Origin: CAIWHR01 sp963846855
Lineage (GTDB): Bacteria; Pseudomonadota; Gammaproteobacteria; Burkholderiales; Casimicrobiaceae
Length of the DNA stretch: 64,000 nucleotides
Assembly (NCBI GenBank): GCA_963846855.1
Contig: CAWJXK010000012.1
Location: forward strand, 62,001 to 126,000
Direction: 5' to 3'
The translations under genes were made by a program, and so were the position numbers. The notes beneath the pieces were generated by a model that saw only the letters and a program-made list of their open reading frames with translations, was not told the origin of the DNA and did no database searches. Below are positions 6,131-17,400 of the stretch, in pieces; the stretch's first letter is position 1, and each line of letters begins with the position of its first letter.

Positions 6131-8728
6131 TCAGCGTCCCACGAGCTTCCTGAGCTCGTAAAGCGCGGCCAGCGCGTCGCGCGGCGTCATCGAATCCGGA
6201 TCGAGATCGGCAAGGCGCACGGCAAGCGCGTCGGAGTCATTGCGCGCCTCGTCGGCGGCCGACGTGTTGGCGCCTGCCGGGGTGAACAGGTCGGATTGCG
6301 CGGTGCCCGACGCGTTGAACCGGTCGAGCCGCGCGAGATAGGATTTCGCGCGGCGCACGGCTTCCGCCGGGACCCCCGCGAGCTTCGCCACCTGCAACCC
6401 GTAGCTCCGGTTGGCCGGCCCGTCGGCCGCGGCGTGCAGGAAGACGATGCCGTCGGCGTGCTCGACCGCGTCGAAATGCAGGTTCGCGCAACCGTCGATT
6501 TCCGACGGCAGTGCCGTCAGCTCGAAATAGTGGGTCGCGAACAGAGCGAGGCTGCGGTTCTTCTCGGCGAGCTGGTGCGCGATGGCCCACGCGAGCGCCA
6601 GGCCGTCGAAGGTCGACGTGCCGCGCCCGATCTCGTCGATCAGCACGAGGCTCTGCGGCGTCGCCCGGTTGAGGATCGCCGCGGCTTCCGTCATCTCGAC
6701 CATGAACGTCGAGCGCCCGCCGGCGAGGTCGTCGGACGAGCCGATGCGCGTGTGAATGGCGTCGAGCGGACCGAGCGAGGCTTCCGCGGCCGGAACGAAC
6801 GAGCCGCAGCAGGCCAGCAGCGCGATGACCGCGGCCTGCCGCATGTAGGTCGATTTGCCGCCCATGTTGGGCCCCGTCACGACGAGCAGCCGCCGCCCGG
6901 GCGAGAGCACGAGGTCGTTCGGAATGAATTCGTCGACCATCTGCTCGACCACCGGATGGCGTCCACGCCGGATCGTGATGCCGGTGTCGGCCACGAAGAC
7001 GGGCCGCGTGAAGTCGAGCACCGTCGCGCGTTCTGCGAAATCGGCGAGGACGTCTAGCGTCGCGAGCGCGAGGGCGGCACGTTGGAGAGCGGGAATGGCA
7101 GGCGCGAGCTCGGCGACGATCGCCTCGTAGAGGACTTTCTCGCGCGCGAGGGCACGATCCTGCGCCGACAGCGCGCGATCCTCGAAGGCCTTCAGCTCGG
7201 GCGTGATGTAGCGCTCGGCGTTCTTCAGCGTCTGCCGGCGCCGGTAGTCGTCCGGAACGCGCGTGGCGTTCGCGTTGGTGACCTCGATGTAGAACCCGTG
7301 GACCTTGTTGTACTCGACCTTGAGATTGGCGATGCCGCTGCGCTCGCGCTCGCGCGCCTCCAGCGCCACCAGGAACTCGCCGCAGTTCGCGTCGATGGCG
7401 CGGAGTTCGTCGAGATCGGCGTCGTAGCCCGCGGCGATCACGCCGCCGTCGCGGATCTGCGCCGCCGGCTCGGCGGTGATGGCCCGCTGCAGGAGATCGA
7501 GCCAGCGCCCGTCGACGCCGAGGTCGACTGCGAGCCGCTGCGCGAGCGGCGCCGCGGCGGCGGCGGCGGCCTGCCGAATCGCGGGAAGCCGCGCCAGCGT
7601 GTCGCGCAGTCCTGCGAGATCGCGCGGCCGTGCCGAGGCGAGCGCGATGCGCGCCGCGATCCGCTCCACGTCCGCGGTCCCGCCGAGCGGCGACACGATC
7701 GCGCGTCGCGCCGCCGCATCGGCACACCAGGCCGCGACGACCTCGTGCCGCGCGGCGGCCGTGTCCTGGCTGCGCAGCGGATGCAGCAGCCAGTCACGCA
7801 GCAGCCTGCTTCCCGCGGCGGTCGCGCAGTGATCGAGCAGCGAAAGCAGCGTGGGCGCCGGATCGCCGCGCAGCGTCGCACAGATCTCGAGATTGCGCCG
7901 CGTCGCGGCATCGAGCTGCAGATAGTCGCTCGTCGTGCGCACCGAGAGCGTTCGCACGTGCGAGAGCTCGGATTGCTGGGTGGACGCCGCATATCCCAGC
8001 ACTGCGCCGGCGGCGCCAAGCGCGAGATCGCGATCGTCGATGCCGAAGGCCGCGAGGTCTTGCGTGCCGAAGTGCCGGCAGAGCGCGCGGTTGGCCGCCG
8101 CCGCGTCGAATTGCCATGCCGGCAGGTTCCTGACCGGCACCGTCACCGCAGGATGCGTGTGAGCGTTGCCCTCGGGGACCAGCACTTCGGCGGCATCGAG
8201 CTCGTCCAGCGCCTGTGCGGAATCGGCCGCGCTCACTTCGGCGACTTCGAACGCTCCCGACGCCAGGTCGAGCCAGGCGAGCCCGGTCCGATGCCGGCCC
8301 GGATTGACGGCCACGAGCAGCGACGCGCGCTTGGCGTCGAGCAGGTTCGCGTCGGTGACCGTGCCCGGCGTGACCACACGCAACACCTTGCGCTCGACCG
8401 GGCCCTTGCTCGTCGCCGGATCGCCGATCTGCTCGCAGATCGCCACCGATTCGCCGAGTCGCATCAGTCTCGCAAGATACTGCTCGACCGCGTGAAACGG
8501 CACGCCGGCCATCGGGATGGGCGTTCCGGCCGATTGGCCGCGCGCGGTCAGCGTGATGTCGAGCAGCGTCGAGGCACGGCGCGCGTCGTCGTAGAAGAGC
8601 TCGTAGAAATCGCCCATCCGGTAGAACACCAGCTTGTCCGGGTGCTCCGCCTTGGCGCGGAGGTACTGCTGCATCATGGGTGTGTGCGCGGACAGCGGGG
8701 TGGCGGAAGGTGCGGGAGGAGCGGACAT
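6131..8728 (-). CDS. mutS: DNA mismatch repair protein MutS
   Basis: MutS recognises mismatches and small loops and starts methyl-directed mismatch repair with MutL. The product is 865 residues, close to E. coli MutS (853). The N-terminal mismatch-binding domain has AHTPMMQQYLRAK and the Phe-x-Glu contact motif in FYRMGDFYELF. The C-terminal ATPase has Walker A GPNMGGKSTYMRQ, the signature STFMVEMTEAA and Walker B LIDEIGRGTSTFDG. The frame stays open far upstream of the start, but that extension is antisense to the neighbouring ABC transporter genes and is not real. The chosen ATG gives MSAPPAPSATPLSAHTPMMQQ, which aligns with the E. coli start. It is divergent from the THI5-type importer. 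Confidence 0.97.
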   Translation of the reverse strand: MSAPPAPSATPLSAHTPMMQQYLRAKAEHPDKLVFYRMGDFYELFYDDARRASTLLDITLTARGQSAGTPIPMAGVPFHAVEQYLARLMRLGESVAICEQIGDPATSKGPVERKVLRVVTPGTVTDANLLDAKRASLLVAVNPGRHRTGLAWLDLASGAFEVAEVSAADSAQALDELDAAEVLVPEGNAHTHPAVTVPVRNLPAWQFDAAAANRALCRHFGTQDLAAFGIDDRDLALGAAGAVLGYAASTQQSELSHVRTLSVRTTSDYLQLDAATRRNLEICATLRGDPAPTLLSLLDHCATAAGSRLLRDWLLHPLRSQDTAAARHEVVAAWCADAAARRAIVSPLGGTADVERIAARIALASARPRDLAGLRDTLARLPAIRQAAAAAAAPLAQRLAVDLGVDGRWLDLLQRAITAEPAAQIRDGGVIAAGYDADLDELRAIDANCGEFLVALEARERERSGIANLKVEYNKVHGFYIEVTNANATRVPDDYRRRQTLKNAERYITPELKAFEDRALSAQDRALAREKVLYEAIVAELAPAIPALQRAALALATLDVLADFAERATVLDFTRPVFVADTGITIRRGRHPVVEQMVDEFIPNDLVLSPGRRLLVVTGPNMGGKSTYMRQAAVIALLACCGSFVPAAEASLGPLDAIHTRIGSSDDLAGGRSTFMVEMTEAAAILNRATPQSLVLIDEIGRGTSTFDGLALAWAIAHQLAEKNRSLALFATHYFELTALPSEIDGCANLHFDAVEHADGIVFLHAAADGPANRSYGLQVAKLAGVPAEAVRRAKSYLARLDRFNASGTAQSDLFTPAGANTSAADEARNDSDALAVRLADLDPDSMTPRDALAALYELRKLVGR

Positions 8729-8737
8729 GTCGGCGCG

Positions 8738-8743
8738 ATTATA
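8738..8743 (-). promoter_or_regulatory. Candidate -10 element for mutS
   Basis: On the minus strand this reads TATAAT, a perfect -10 hexamer. Its downstream edge is only 9 bases from the mutS ATG, so transcription would start about 3-4 bases before the start codon and leave almost no 5' leader. No clear -35 is visible at 17 bp. Confidence 0.45.
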
Positions 8744-8866
8744 GATCGGCGCCGGGGTGTGCCGGCTGCCCTCGCGCGATCGCGTTGTGCGGCGCGCGCG
8801 CCGTGGTCTATAGTTCGACCGGCATCGCGCCCCGTGCTTGGGTCCGCGGCAATCGGGAGTCCGGGA

Positions 8867-9868
8867 ATGTTTCGACGGGTTGCAATCGCCCATTGCGTCA
8901 TGGTGATGGTGCTCGGCGCAGGCGCGGCCTCCGGCGCCGACAAGGTCACGTTCGCGACGAACTGGAAAGCCGAAGCCGAGCACGGCGGCTTCTATCAGGC
9001 GGTCGCCGACGGCACCTATTCGAAATACGGCCTCGACGTCACGATTCGCGCGGGCGGCCCGCAGAGCAACGAGCGGGCGCTCCTCGTCGCGGGCAAGGTC
9101 GACTTCATCATCGGCGGCAACATGATGCCGGCGCTCTCCGCGGTGAAGGAGGGCATCCCGACCCGCGTCGTCGCCGCGATCATGCAGAAGGATCCGCAGT
9201 GCTTCATGACGCATCCGGGGCAGGGTCTCGACACTTGGGAGTCGCTGCGCAAGGCGACGCTCCTGGTCGGCAAGGACGGCTTCGTCAGCTTCTACCAGTG
9301 GATGATCGCCGATTGGGGCTTCACGGAGGCGCAGGTGAAGCCGTACCTCTTCAATCCGGCGCCGTTCCTCGCCGACAAGCGCGTCGCGCAGCAGGGCTAC
9401 GTGACGGCCGAGCCGTACGCCATCGAGCGGCAGGGCGGATTCAGGCCGAACATCTTCCTGCTCGCCGATTACGGATACGACACCTATGCGACGACCCTCG
9501 AGACCCGCGTCGAGCTGATCGAGCGGAATCCGGACCTCGTCCAGCGGTTCGTCGACGCGTCGATCATCGGCTGGTACCGTTATCTCTACGGCGACAATCG
9601 CGCCGCGAACGCGCTCATCAAGCGCGACAACCCGGAGATGGACGACGCGCAGATCGCCTTCTCGGTCGCCAAGATGAAGGAGTACGGCATCGTCGACTCG
9701 GGCGATTCGCTGAAGCTCGGCATCGGCGCGATGACCGACGCGCGGCAGAAGAGCTTCTTCGACAAGATGGTCAAGGCGAAGCTCGCCGATCCGTCGACCG
9801 ACTATCGAAGGGCCTACACGACGCGCTTCGTCGACAAGGGCGTGGGCCTCGACACGAAGAAACCGTGA
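8867..9868 (+). CDS. ABC transporter substrate-binding protein, NMT1/THI5-like
   Basis: This is a 333-residue periplasmic binding protein with a signal peptide ending near G-A-A-S-G-A. The mature start reads DKVTFATNWKAEAEHGGFYQA, typical of the NMT1/THI5 (ThiY/SsuA-like) group that binds pyrimidine thiamine precursors, sulfonates or related compounds. Later motifs include QQGYVTAEPYAIE and GIVDSGDSLKLGIGAMTDAR. A CGGGAG ribosome binding site precedes the ATG by 7 bases. The ATPase and permease genes follow immediately on the same strand. I see no TPP riboswitch in the short gap to mutS, so thiamine precursor uptake is possible but not shown. Confidence 0.85.
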   Translation: MFRRVAIAHCVMVMVLGAGAASGADKVTFATNWKAEAEHGGFYQAVADGTYSKYGLDVTIRAGGPQSNERALLVAGKVDFIIGGNMMPALSAVKEGIPTRVVAAIMQKDPQCFMTHPGQGLDTWESLRKATLLVGKDGFVSFYQWMIADWGFTEAQVKPYLFNPAPFLADKRVAQQGYVTAEPYAIERQGGFRPNIFLLADYGYDTYATTLETRVELIERNPDLVQRFVDASIIGWYRYLYGDNRAANALIKRDNPEMDDAQIAFSVAKMKEYGIVDSGDSLKLGIGAMTDARQKSFFDKMVKAKLADPSTDYRRAYTTRFVDKGVGLDTKKP

Positions 9869-9905
9869 TCGTCGCCCCTCCTGTCGCCGGCCCGCGCGCG
9901 CGCCG

Positions 9906-10691
9906 ATGAACGAGCCGGGTGGTGCGCCGCCGAAGCCGCTGCTGCGGCTGCGGCGCGTGACGAAGCGTTTTGGCAACGGCACCGTCGCGCTGGCCGATTT
10001 CGATCTCGACGTCGACGCGGGCGAATTCGTCACCCTGCTGGGGCCGTCGGGCTGCGGCAAGAGTACCGTGCTGCGCCTCGTCGCGGGACTTACTGCCCCG
10101 ACGGCGGGATCGATCGAATGGAGAGGCGATCTCGCGGCTGCGGACGGGCGGCAGCTCGACTTCGTGTTCCAGGAGCCGACGCTGATGCCGTGGGCGACCG
10201 TGGAGGCGAATGTCGCGCTGCCGCTGCGCCTCGCCGGTGCCGACCGAGGTGAGATCGGATCGCGCGTGCACGACGCACTGGAGCGCGTCGGTCTCGTGTC
10301 CTTCGCAACCTCATACCCGCGCGAGCTCTCCGGCGGGATGAAGATGCGCGTGTCCATCGCGCGGGCCCTGGTCACGCGGCCGCGCGTGCTGCTGCTCGAC
10401 GAGCCCTTCGCCGCGCTGGACGAGATCACGCGCTTCCGCCTCAACGACGATCTCCTGGAACTGCGGCGCCGCGAAGGGTGGACCGTCGTGTTCGTCACGC
10501 ACAGCGTGTACGAGGCGGTCTACCTTTCGAGCCGGATTATCGTGATGGGACAGGGCAACGTCGCGAGCGTGCATCGCCTGGCGCTGCCGTCCGCGCGCGA
10601 CGAGGCGTTTCGCGCTTCGACGGACTATCTTGCGGCCTGCCGCGAGATATCGGCGGCGCTGGGCGCGGCGATGGAGCAGCGGGTCGCATGA
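9906..10691 (+). CDS. ABC transporter ATP-binding protein (SsuB/TauB/ThiZ-like)
   Basis: This 261-residue ATPase powers the importer encoded by its neighbours. It has Walker A GPSGCGKST, Q-loop VFQEPTLMPW, signature LSGGMKMRVSIARAL, Walker B LLLDEPFAALDE and the switch histidine in VFVTHSVYEA. The FQEP-LMPW and LSGG-M pattern is characteristic of the nitrate/sulfonate/taurine importer ATPases that pair with NMT1-type binding proteins. The stop overlaps the permease start by four bases (ATGA), which points to translational coupling. Confidence 0.9.
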   Translation: MNEPGGAPPKPLLRLRRVTKRFGNGTVALADFDLDVDAGEFVTLLGPSGCGKSTVLRLVAGLTAPTAGSIEWRGDLAAADGRQLDFVFQEPTLMPWATVEANVALPLRLAGADRGEIGSRVHDALERVGLVSFATSYPRELSGGMKMRVSIARALVTRPRVLLLDEPFAALDEITRFRLNDDLLELRRREGWTVVFVTHSVYEAVYLSSRIIVMGQGNVASVHRLALPSARDEAFRASTDYLAACREISAALGAAMEQRVA

Positions 10692-11509
10692 GCTCGGGCA
10701 CCCCATACGGCACACCGGAGCGGCGGCGCATGTCGCGCGCCAGGATCCTGCTGCCCGTTGCAACCGCCTGCGCCGGATTGCTCGCGTGGCAGCTGGTCGT
10801 GACGGCGTTCGCGATTCCGCATTACATCCTGCCGGGGCCCTGGCTCGTCGCGGCGACGCTGTGGTCGGATTGGGGAACGCTCTGGCCGGCGCTCCTGGTG
10901 ACGCTCGAGGTGACCTTCCTCGCGCTCGCGGCGGCGGCAGCAGGCGGCGTCGCGCTCGCGCTCCTGTTCGCGCAGTCGAAGTGGATCGAGCACTCCCTTT
11001 TTCCTTACGCGGTCGTGCTGCAGGTGACGCCGATCATCGCGATTGCGCCACTGATCCTCATCTACGTCGACAATACGCACGTCGCGCTCGTGCTGTGCGC
11101 GTGGATCGTCGCGTTCTTCCCGGTCCTCGCCAACACGACGTTGGGACTCAACAGCGCCGACCACAATCTTGTCGACCTGTTCCGGCTGCACGGCGCCACG
11201 CGCTGGCAGACGCTGCGGTATCTGCGGATTCCTACGGCGCTGCCTTATTTCCTCGGCGGGCTGCGCATCGCCGGTGGGCTCGCGCTGATCGGCGCCGTGG
11301 TCGCCGAATTCACTGCCGGCACCGCGGGGCGCGGGGCCGGTCTCGCGTTCCGGATTCTCGAGGCCGGCTACCGGCTCAACATTCCGCGGATGTTCGCGGC
11401 GCTCGCGCTCATCACCGCGTCTGGGATCGCGATCTTCGCGGCGTTGACGGCGCTCTCGCACTTCGCCTTGCGGCGCTGGCACGAGAGCGCGATCACGCGT
11501 GAGGCTTAG
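10688..11509 (+). CDS. ABC transporter permease (SsuC/TauC/ThiX-like)
   Basis: This is a 273-residue inner-membrane permease with about six transmembrane helices. The start at 10688 overlaps the ATPase stop as ATGA. The conserved cytoplasmic coupling loop reads LFRLHGATRWQTLRYLRIP, followed by the typical GGLRIAGGLALIGAVVAEF. It completes a binding protein, ATPase and permease operon. It converges on the DUF4397 lipoprotein gene with only 12 bases between stops. Confidence 0.9.
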   Translation: MSSGTPYGTPERRRMSRARILLPVATACAGLLAWQLVVTAFAIPHYILPGPWLVAATLWSDWGTLWPALLVTLEVTFLALAAAAAGGVALALLFAQSKWIEHSLFPYAVVLQVTPIIAIAPLILIYVDNTHVALVLCAWIVAFFPVLANTTLGLNSADHNLVDLFRLHGATRWQTLRYLRIPTALPYFLGGLRIAGGLALIGAVVAEFTAGTAGRGAGLAFRILEAGYRLNIPRMFAALALITASGIAIFAALTALSHFALRRWHESAITREA

Positions 11510-11521
11510 GTTCCCCGGGGG

Positions 11522-12805
11522 TCAGCGGTCGATCGTGAAGATCGCCGTCATCGCGCTGTTCGGCCCGAGGACATAGATGGTATAGACGCTGCTGGTCAGC
11601 ACCGAGATGGTGGCCGTCGGGCTGATCGTTCCGGTCACGGGGTCGACGAATTTGAAGGTGTACGTGTCGACCTGCAGCGGGAGATAGATCGACGCGGTTC
11701 CCGACGCGAGGCCGGTGATCGCCTTGACATCGTTGATCAGCACGTCGAGCGGCGGCGCATCCGGCGACGCGTTGATGAAGCGCACCCGTACGAAATTCGA
11801 CGGCACGGGCAGGTTGTCGTCGAGGAACACCTTCGCGGTTTGCGCTCCCGGGAATCCCAGCAGCAGCACGGTGCTGTCGGTCGCGGCAGCGACAGGGCCC
11901 GTCGTCTGCGCGATGATCGCGCCCGGCGTCGCGCTCGCCTGGAAGGCGAACGTCTGGGTCGCGCTCGGAAAGTACGTGTAATTCGATGGCACTCCGAATG
12001 CGAGACCCGTGAGCAGAGGCACCGTACCGACCAGCAGGTCGACATTCGCCATGCCGGGCGACGTGTTCATCGCCTTCAGACTCGACAGCGTGTTGTCGGC
12101 GAACACGGTGCCGCCGGCGGTGTCGAGCAACATGACATTGACGAGCAGGCTGCTGCCGCGCGTGTAGATGATCGCGTTGGCAACGCTGTGCGCCGCCAGC
12201 GCGTAGACGCCGGAATCGTAAACGATCGACTTCGTTCCCGCGACGGTGATGCGCGTGCGGTAGGACCCTTCGGGAAATGACGTGTATCCGCCGGAGCTGC
12301 CGTAGCCCAGAAAGCTTATCGTGGGGTCGATGTTGTCGATCAGGACGTCAGGCGCGGTGACGTAGATGTCGACGGCGGACTGGCCGGCGGCGACGAGCAC
12401 GAAGCGTACCGATGCCGTTCCGTTGCCCGTATCCTGCACGACGTCGGGGAGCATGAGCTGCGCCGGGAACGAGACCGTGCCGAACGGGACGAGCGTGTAA
12501 TTCTGCTGGCCGGCGATGTTGAATGGCGTCGTAATGAGGTCGGCGGAGGTGCCGTCGATCCGTACGCCGAAGTCGTGCACGTCCGCCGTAAACGGCTGGT
12601 AGGCGGTCACGGCCTCGAATTTGATGCCGTTCCATGCCTGCGTGCCGTCGACGCTGACGGCAATGGCCGGCGCATCGGGCACGACGTTGGCCACCCGGAT
12701 CTGCGCCGGTGAGGCGTTGAAGGTGTTGATCGTGTTGATCTTGCAGCCGGCGAGCGCAAGCGGCAGCGCGATGACCGCACCCAGGAGCAGACGACTAAAG
12801 CGCAT
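11522..12805 (-). CDS. DUF4397-repeat lipoprotein
   Basis: This is a 427-residue secreted lipoprotein with signal peptide MRFSRLLLGAVIALPLALAG followed by lipobox L-A-G-C. At least four similar beta-rich modules follow, with openings such as IRVANVVPDAPAIAVSVDG, VRFVLVAAGQSAVDIYV, MNTSPGMANVDLLVG and VRVRFINASPDAPPLDVLI. The N-A-S-P-D-A-P-x-x-D-V pattern is the DUF4397 hallmark. These domains occur in cell-surface proteins of uncertain role. The ATG at 12805 is chosen because it yields the lipoprotein signal peptide. Mature sequence is rich in Thr/Ser/Val and poor in charged residues. It diverges from hutH. Confidence 0.8.
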   Translation of the reverse strand: MRFSRLLLGAVIALPLALAGCKINTINTFNASPAQIRVANVVPDAPAIAVSVDGTQAWNGIKFEAVTAYQPFTADVHDFGVRIDGTSADLITTPFNIAGQQNYTLVPFGTVSFPAQLMLPDVVQDTGNGTASVRFVLVAAGQSAVDIYVTAPDVLIDNIDPTISFLGYGSSGGYTSFPEGSYRTRITVAGTKSIVYDSGVYALAAHSVANAIIYTRGSSLLVNVMLLDTAGGTVFADNTLSSLKAMNTSPGMANVDLLVGTVPLLTGLAFGVPSNYTYFPSATQTFAFQASATPGAIIAQTTGPVAAATDSTVLLLGFPGAQTAKVFLDDNLPVPSNFVRVRFINASPDAPPLDVLINDVKAITGLASGTASIYLPLQVDTYTFKFVDPVTGTISPTATISVLTSSVYTIYVLGPNSAMTAIFTIDR

Positions 12806-13049
12806 TGAAACCCCCGCGAACAAACGTGTATGATGCCACGCCTTGAGCTTTCCCGCGCGCGTCCCGCACGAATGGGGCCGTGCCCGGCGCTTCCGGGGCC
12901 GGCGCGCGCGCCGTGAAACCTTTGGTGACGAAAATCCCTCGCCGTTCCCGCATCCTGTGCGGGACCGCACACGATCCCGGGGCTGCGGATCGGGCGACGC
13001 GCCTCGCAACGCCGCCGATGCCTCGAGCTCGAACGCCTCTTCCGCCCCG

Positions 13050-14579
13050 ATGCCCACGCTGAGCCTCGTTCCCGGTCGCCTTGCGCTTTCGGAGTTGCGC
13101 GAGATCTGGTCGGCCCCCGTGAGGATTGGGGTTGACTCGGGCGCGCGGCCCGGCGTCGACGCAGCCGCGGCGGTCGTGCAGACGATGCTTTCCTCCGGGC
13201 GCACCGTCTACGGTGTCAACACCGGCTTCGGCCTTCTCGCGCGCACGCGGATCGATGCGGCGCGACTCGCCGAACTGCAGCGCGCGCTCGTGTTGTCACA
13301 CTCCGCCGGCACCGGCGCGTTGCTCGACGACGCCATCGTGCGGCTTGTCGTCGCGACCAAGGCCGCGTCGCTCGCGCGCGGCCATTCGGGAGTCCGCTGG
13401 GAAGTGATCGAGCTGTTGCAGGCGATCGCCAACGCCGGAATCGTGCCGTGCATTCCTTCCCAGGGCTCCGTCGGCGCGTCCGGCGATCTCGCGCCGCTTG
13501 CCCATCTCGCCGCGGTGATGATCGGCGAAGGCGAGGTGCGAATATCGGGCGGCAAAACGATGTCAGGAGGCGACGCGCTGCGCGCGGCGGGACTCGCGCC
13601 GATCGTTCTCGGTCCGAAGGAAGGCCTCGCGCTCATCAACGGCACGCAGGTTTCGACCGCGCTCGCGCTCTCCGGGCTCTTCGCGGCGGAGCGGGCCATT
13701 TGTGCGGCGTTCGTCGCGGGGGCGCTCTCCGTCGACGCGTGCCTCGGCAGCGACACGCCGTTCGACGCGCGAATTCAGGCGCTGCGCGGCTATCGCGGCC
13801 AGACGGACGCCGCCTCGATCTACCGTGATCTCCTCCAGGGAAGCCGCATCCGCGAATCGCACAAGGATTGCCCACGCGTGCAGGATCCCTACAGCCTGCG
13901 CTGCCAGCCGCAGGTGATGGGAGCCTGTCTCGACCAGATGCGCCACGCGGCGCAGGTGCTCGTCACCGAAGCGAACGCGGTATCGGACAATCCGCTGGTA
14001 TTCGCCGATGCGAGCGAGATCATCTCGGGCGGCAACTTCCACGCCGAGCCCGTCGCCTTCGCGGCGGACAACCTGGCGTTGGCCATTGCGGAGATCGGCG
14101 CGCTGTCGGAACGGCGCACGGCGCTGATGATGGACACGGGACTCTCAGGCCTGCCCCCGTTCCTCGTCGAGGACGGAGGCGTCAACTCGGGCTTCATGAT
14201 CGCGCACGTGACCGCCGCGGCACTCGCCTCGGAGAACAAGTCGCTTGCGCATCCCGCGTCGGTGGATTCGCTGCCGACCTCGGCCAACCAGGAAGATCAC
14301 GTCAGCATGGCGACCTTCGCGGCGCGGCGGCTCGCGCCGATGGCCGCGAACACCGCGCGGATCGTCGCCATCGAGCTCCTCGCCGCGGCGCAGGGCGTCG
14401 AATTGCGGCGTCCGCTGACGACGTCGCCAAAGCTCGCAGCGGCCATCGCGATCATTCGCGGCAGCGTCGCGTTCTGGGAGCGCGATCGCGCGTTCGCGCC
14501 GGATCTCGAGGCGATCCGGCTCATCGTCGAGCGCGGCGGTTTCAGCGCCTGCGTAGACCCCGCGGCACTGGCATTCTGA
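13050..14579 (+). CDS. hutH: Histidine ammonia-lyase
   Basis: HutH deaminates L-histidine to urocanate, the first step of histidine degradation. The 509-residue protein contains GSVGASGDLAPLAH, whose Ala-Ser-Gly cyclises into the MIO electrophile. YGVNTGFG near the N-terminus and the conserved QDPYSLRCQPQVMGA are also present. The frame is open further upstream, but the ATG at 13050 (MPTLSLVPGRL) gives the normal HutH N-terminus. It is followed after 20 bases by hutU. hutI, hutG/hutF and a hutC regulator are not in the window. Confidence 0.95.
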   Translation: MPTLSLVPGRLALSELREIWSAPVRIGVDSGARPGVDAAAAVVQTMLSSGRTVYGVNTGFGLLARTRIDAARLAELQRALVLSHSAGTGALLDDAIVRLVVATKAASLARGHSGVRWEVIELLQAIANAGIVPCIPSQGSVGASGDLAPLAHLAAVMIGEGEVRISGGKTMSGGDALRAAGLAPIVLGPKEGLALINGTQVSTALALSGLFAAERAICAAFVAGALSVDACLGSDTPFDARIQALRGYRGQTDAASIYRDLLQGSRIRESHKDCPRVQDPYSLRCQPQVMGACLDQMRHAAQVLVTEANAVSDNPLVFADASEIISGGNFHAEPVAFAADNLALAIAEIGALSERRTALMMDTGLSGLPPFLVEDGGVNSGFMIAHVTAAALASENKSLAHPASVDSLPTSANQEDHVSMATFAARRLAPMAANTARIVAIELLAAAQGVELRRPLTTSPKLAAAIAIIRGSVAFWERDRAFAPDLEAIRLIVERGGFSACVDPAALAF

Positions 14580-14599
14580 CCGTGACCTGGAGCCAGACG

Positions 14600-16306
<1,707 letters not shown>

Positions 16307-16323
16307 AAACGCGCCGACGCGAG

Positions 16324-17379
16324 TCAGAAGACCCAGAGATCCTCGCGCGGGACTTCGAGCCAGTGCATCCCCGCCGCGAGCGGGGCGGTGCCGTAGGCGC
16401 GCAGTCGCGACTCGCCGACGTGGAAGAGGTGCTCCCATTTGTCGCCGAGGTACATCGACGTCGTGAGGCTCGCCTCCAGGCGATTGTCGCCCGGCCCACC
16501 GGCGAGGCGGATGCGCTCGAGACGGATCATCGCCGTGCCGTCCTTTCCCGATGTGGCACCTTGTCTCGCGCGGCCCCACAGCGCGTAGCCCTGGCCTTCG
16601 AGCCGCGCCGCGCCGTCGCGAATTTCCGTGACGCGCCCGGGCAGCCGGTTGTTGCTGCCCATGAAATCGGCGACGAACAGCGTCGCCGGATTGCCGTACA
16701 TCTCCTGCGGCGTCCCCTGCTGCTCGATGCGACCCTCGTTCAGGAGCAGGATGCGATCCGACATCGCGAGCGACTCGCCCTGGTCGTGCGTGACGCACAG
16801 CGCCGAGAGCTGCAGCTCGACGATGAGTTCGCGCAGCCATGCGCGCGCCTCCTCGCGCAGCTTCGCGTCGAGGTTCGACAGCGGCTCGTCCAGCAGGATC
16901 ACCGGCGGGTTGTAGACGAGCGCGCGCGCGAGCGCCACCCGCTGCTGCTGGCCGCCGGAGAGCTGGTGCGGAAACCGCTCGCGCAGATGCGCCAGTGAGA
17001 GCTGATCGAGCGCGGCGAATACTCGTGTCTTGATGTCCGTTCCCGTGACCTTGCGCAACTTGAGTCCGTAGGCCACGTTGTCGAACACCGTCTTGTGCGG
17101 CCACAGTGCGTAGGACTGGAACACCAACCCGAGGTTTCGGCCCTCGGCCGGAACGTCGATCTTGGCCGCGCCGTCGAAGACCGCCTTGTCGCCGATGCGA
17201 ATCGTTCCCGCGTTCGGCATCTCGAGCCCCGCGACGGCGCGCAGCAGCGTCGTCTTGCCACTGCCCGACGGGCCCAGCAGCGAGACCACCTCGCCTCGAT
17301 TGAGCGTCAGCGACACGCCCTTGAGGATCGGATTGCTCCCATACGCGAGATGGAGATCGTCGACGGTGAGTTCGGCCAT
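16324..17379 (-). CDS. ABC transporter ATP-binding protein, FbpC/PotA-like
   Basis: This is a 351-residue ATPase with Walker A GPSGSGKTT, Q-loop VFQSYALWPH, signature LSGGQQQRVALARAL, Walker B ILLDEPLSNLD and switch histidine CVTHDQ. The C-terminal region of about 110 residues is a TOBE-type regulatory domain, as in iron(III), polyamine and thiosulfate importers. It is the last gene of a minus-strand operon whose order is binding protein, fused permease, ATPase. It lies 21 bases after the permease. Confidence 0.9.
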   Translation of the reverse strand: MAELTVDDLHLAYGSNPILKGVSLTLNRGEVVSLLGPSGSGKTTLLRAVAGLEMPNAGTIRIGDKAVFDGAAKIDVPAEGRNLGLVFQSYALWPHKTVFDNVAYGLKLRKVTGTDIKTRVFAALDQLSLAHLRERFPHQLSGGQQQRVALARALVYNPPVILLDEPLSNLDAKLREEARAWLRELIVELQLSALCVTHDQGESLAMSDRILLLNEGRIEQQGTPQEMYGNPATLFVADFMGSNNRLPGRVTEIRDGAARLEGQGYALWGRARQGATSGKDGTAMIRLERIRLAGGPGDNRLEASLTTSMYLGDKWEHLFHVGESRLRAYGTAPLAAGMHWLEVPREDLWVF

Positions 17380-17400
17380 GGTGATTTCCCTGCAGTTCGG

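Noticed and set aside
8729..8866. Possible TPP riboswitch before the THI5/NMT1-type importer
   Set aside because: The gap is only 138 bases, and I see no thi-box consensus (CUGAGA, ACCUGA) in it.
8729..10498. Uninterrupted upstream extension of the mutS frame by more than 550 codons
   Set aside because: It is antisense to the ABC importer genes, has no homology to MutS and starts beyond any promoter. In GC-rich DNA the opposite strand often stays open over real genes.
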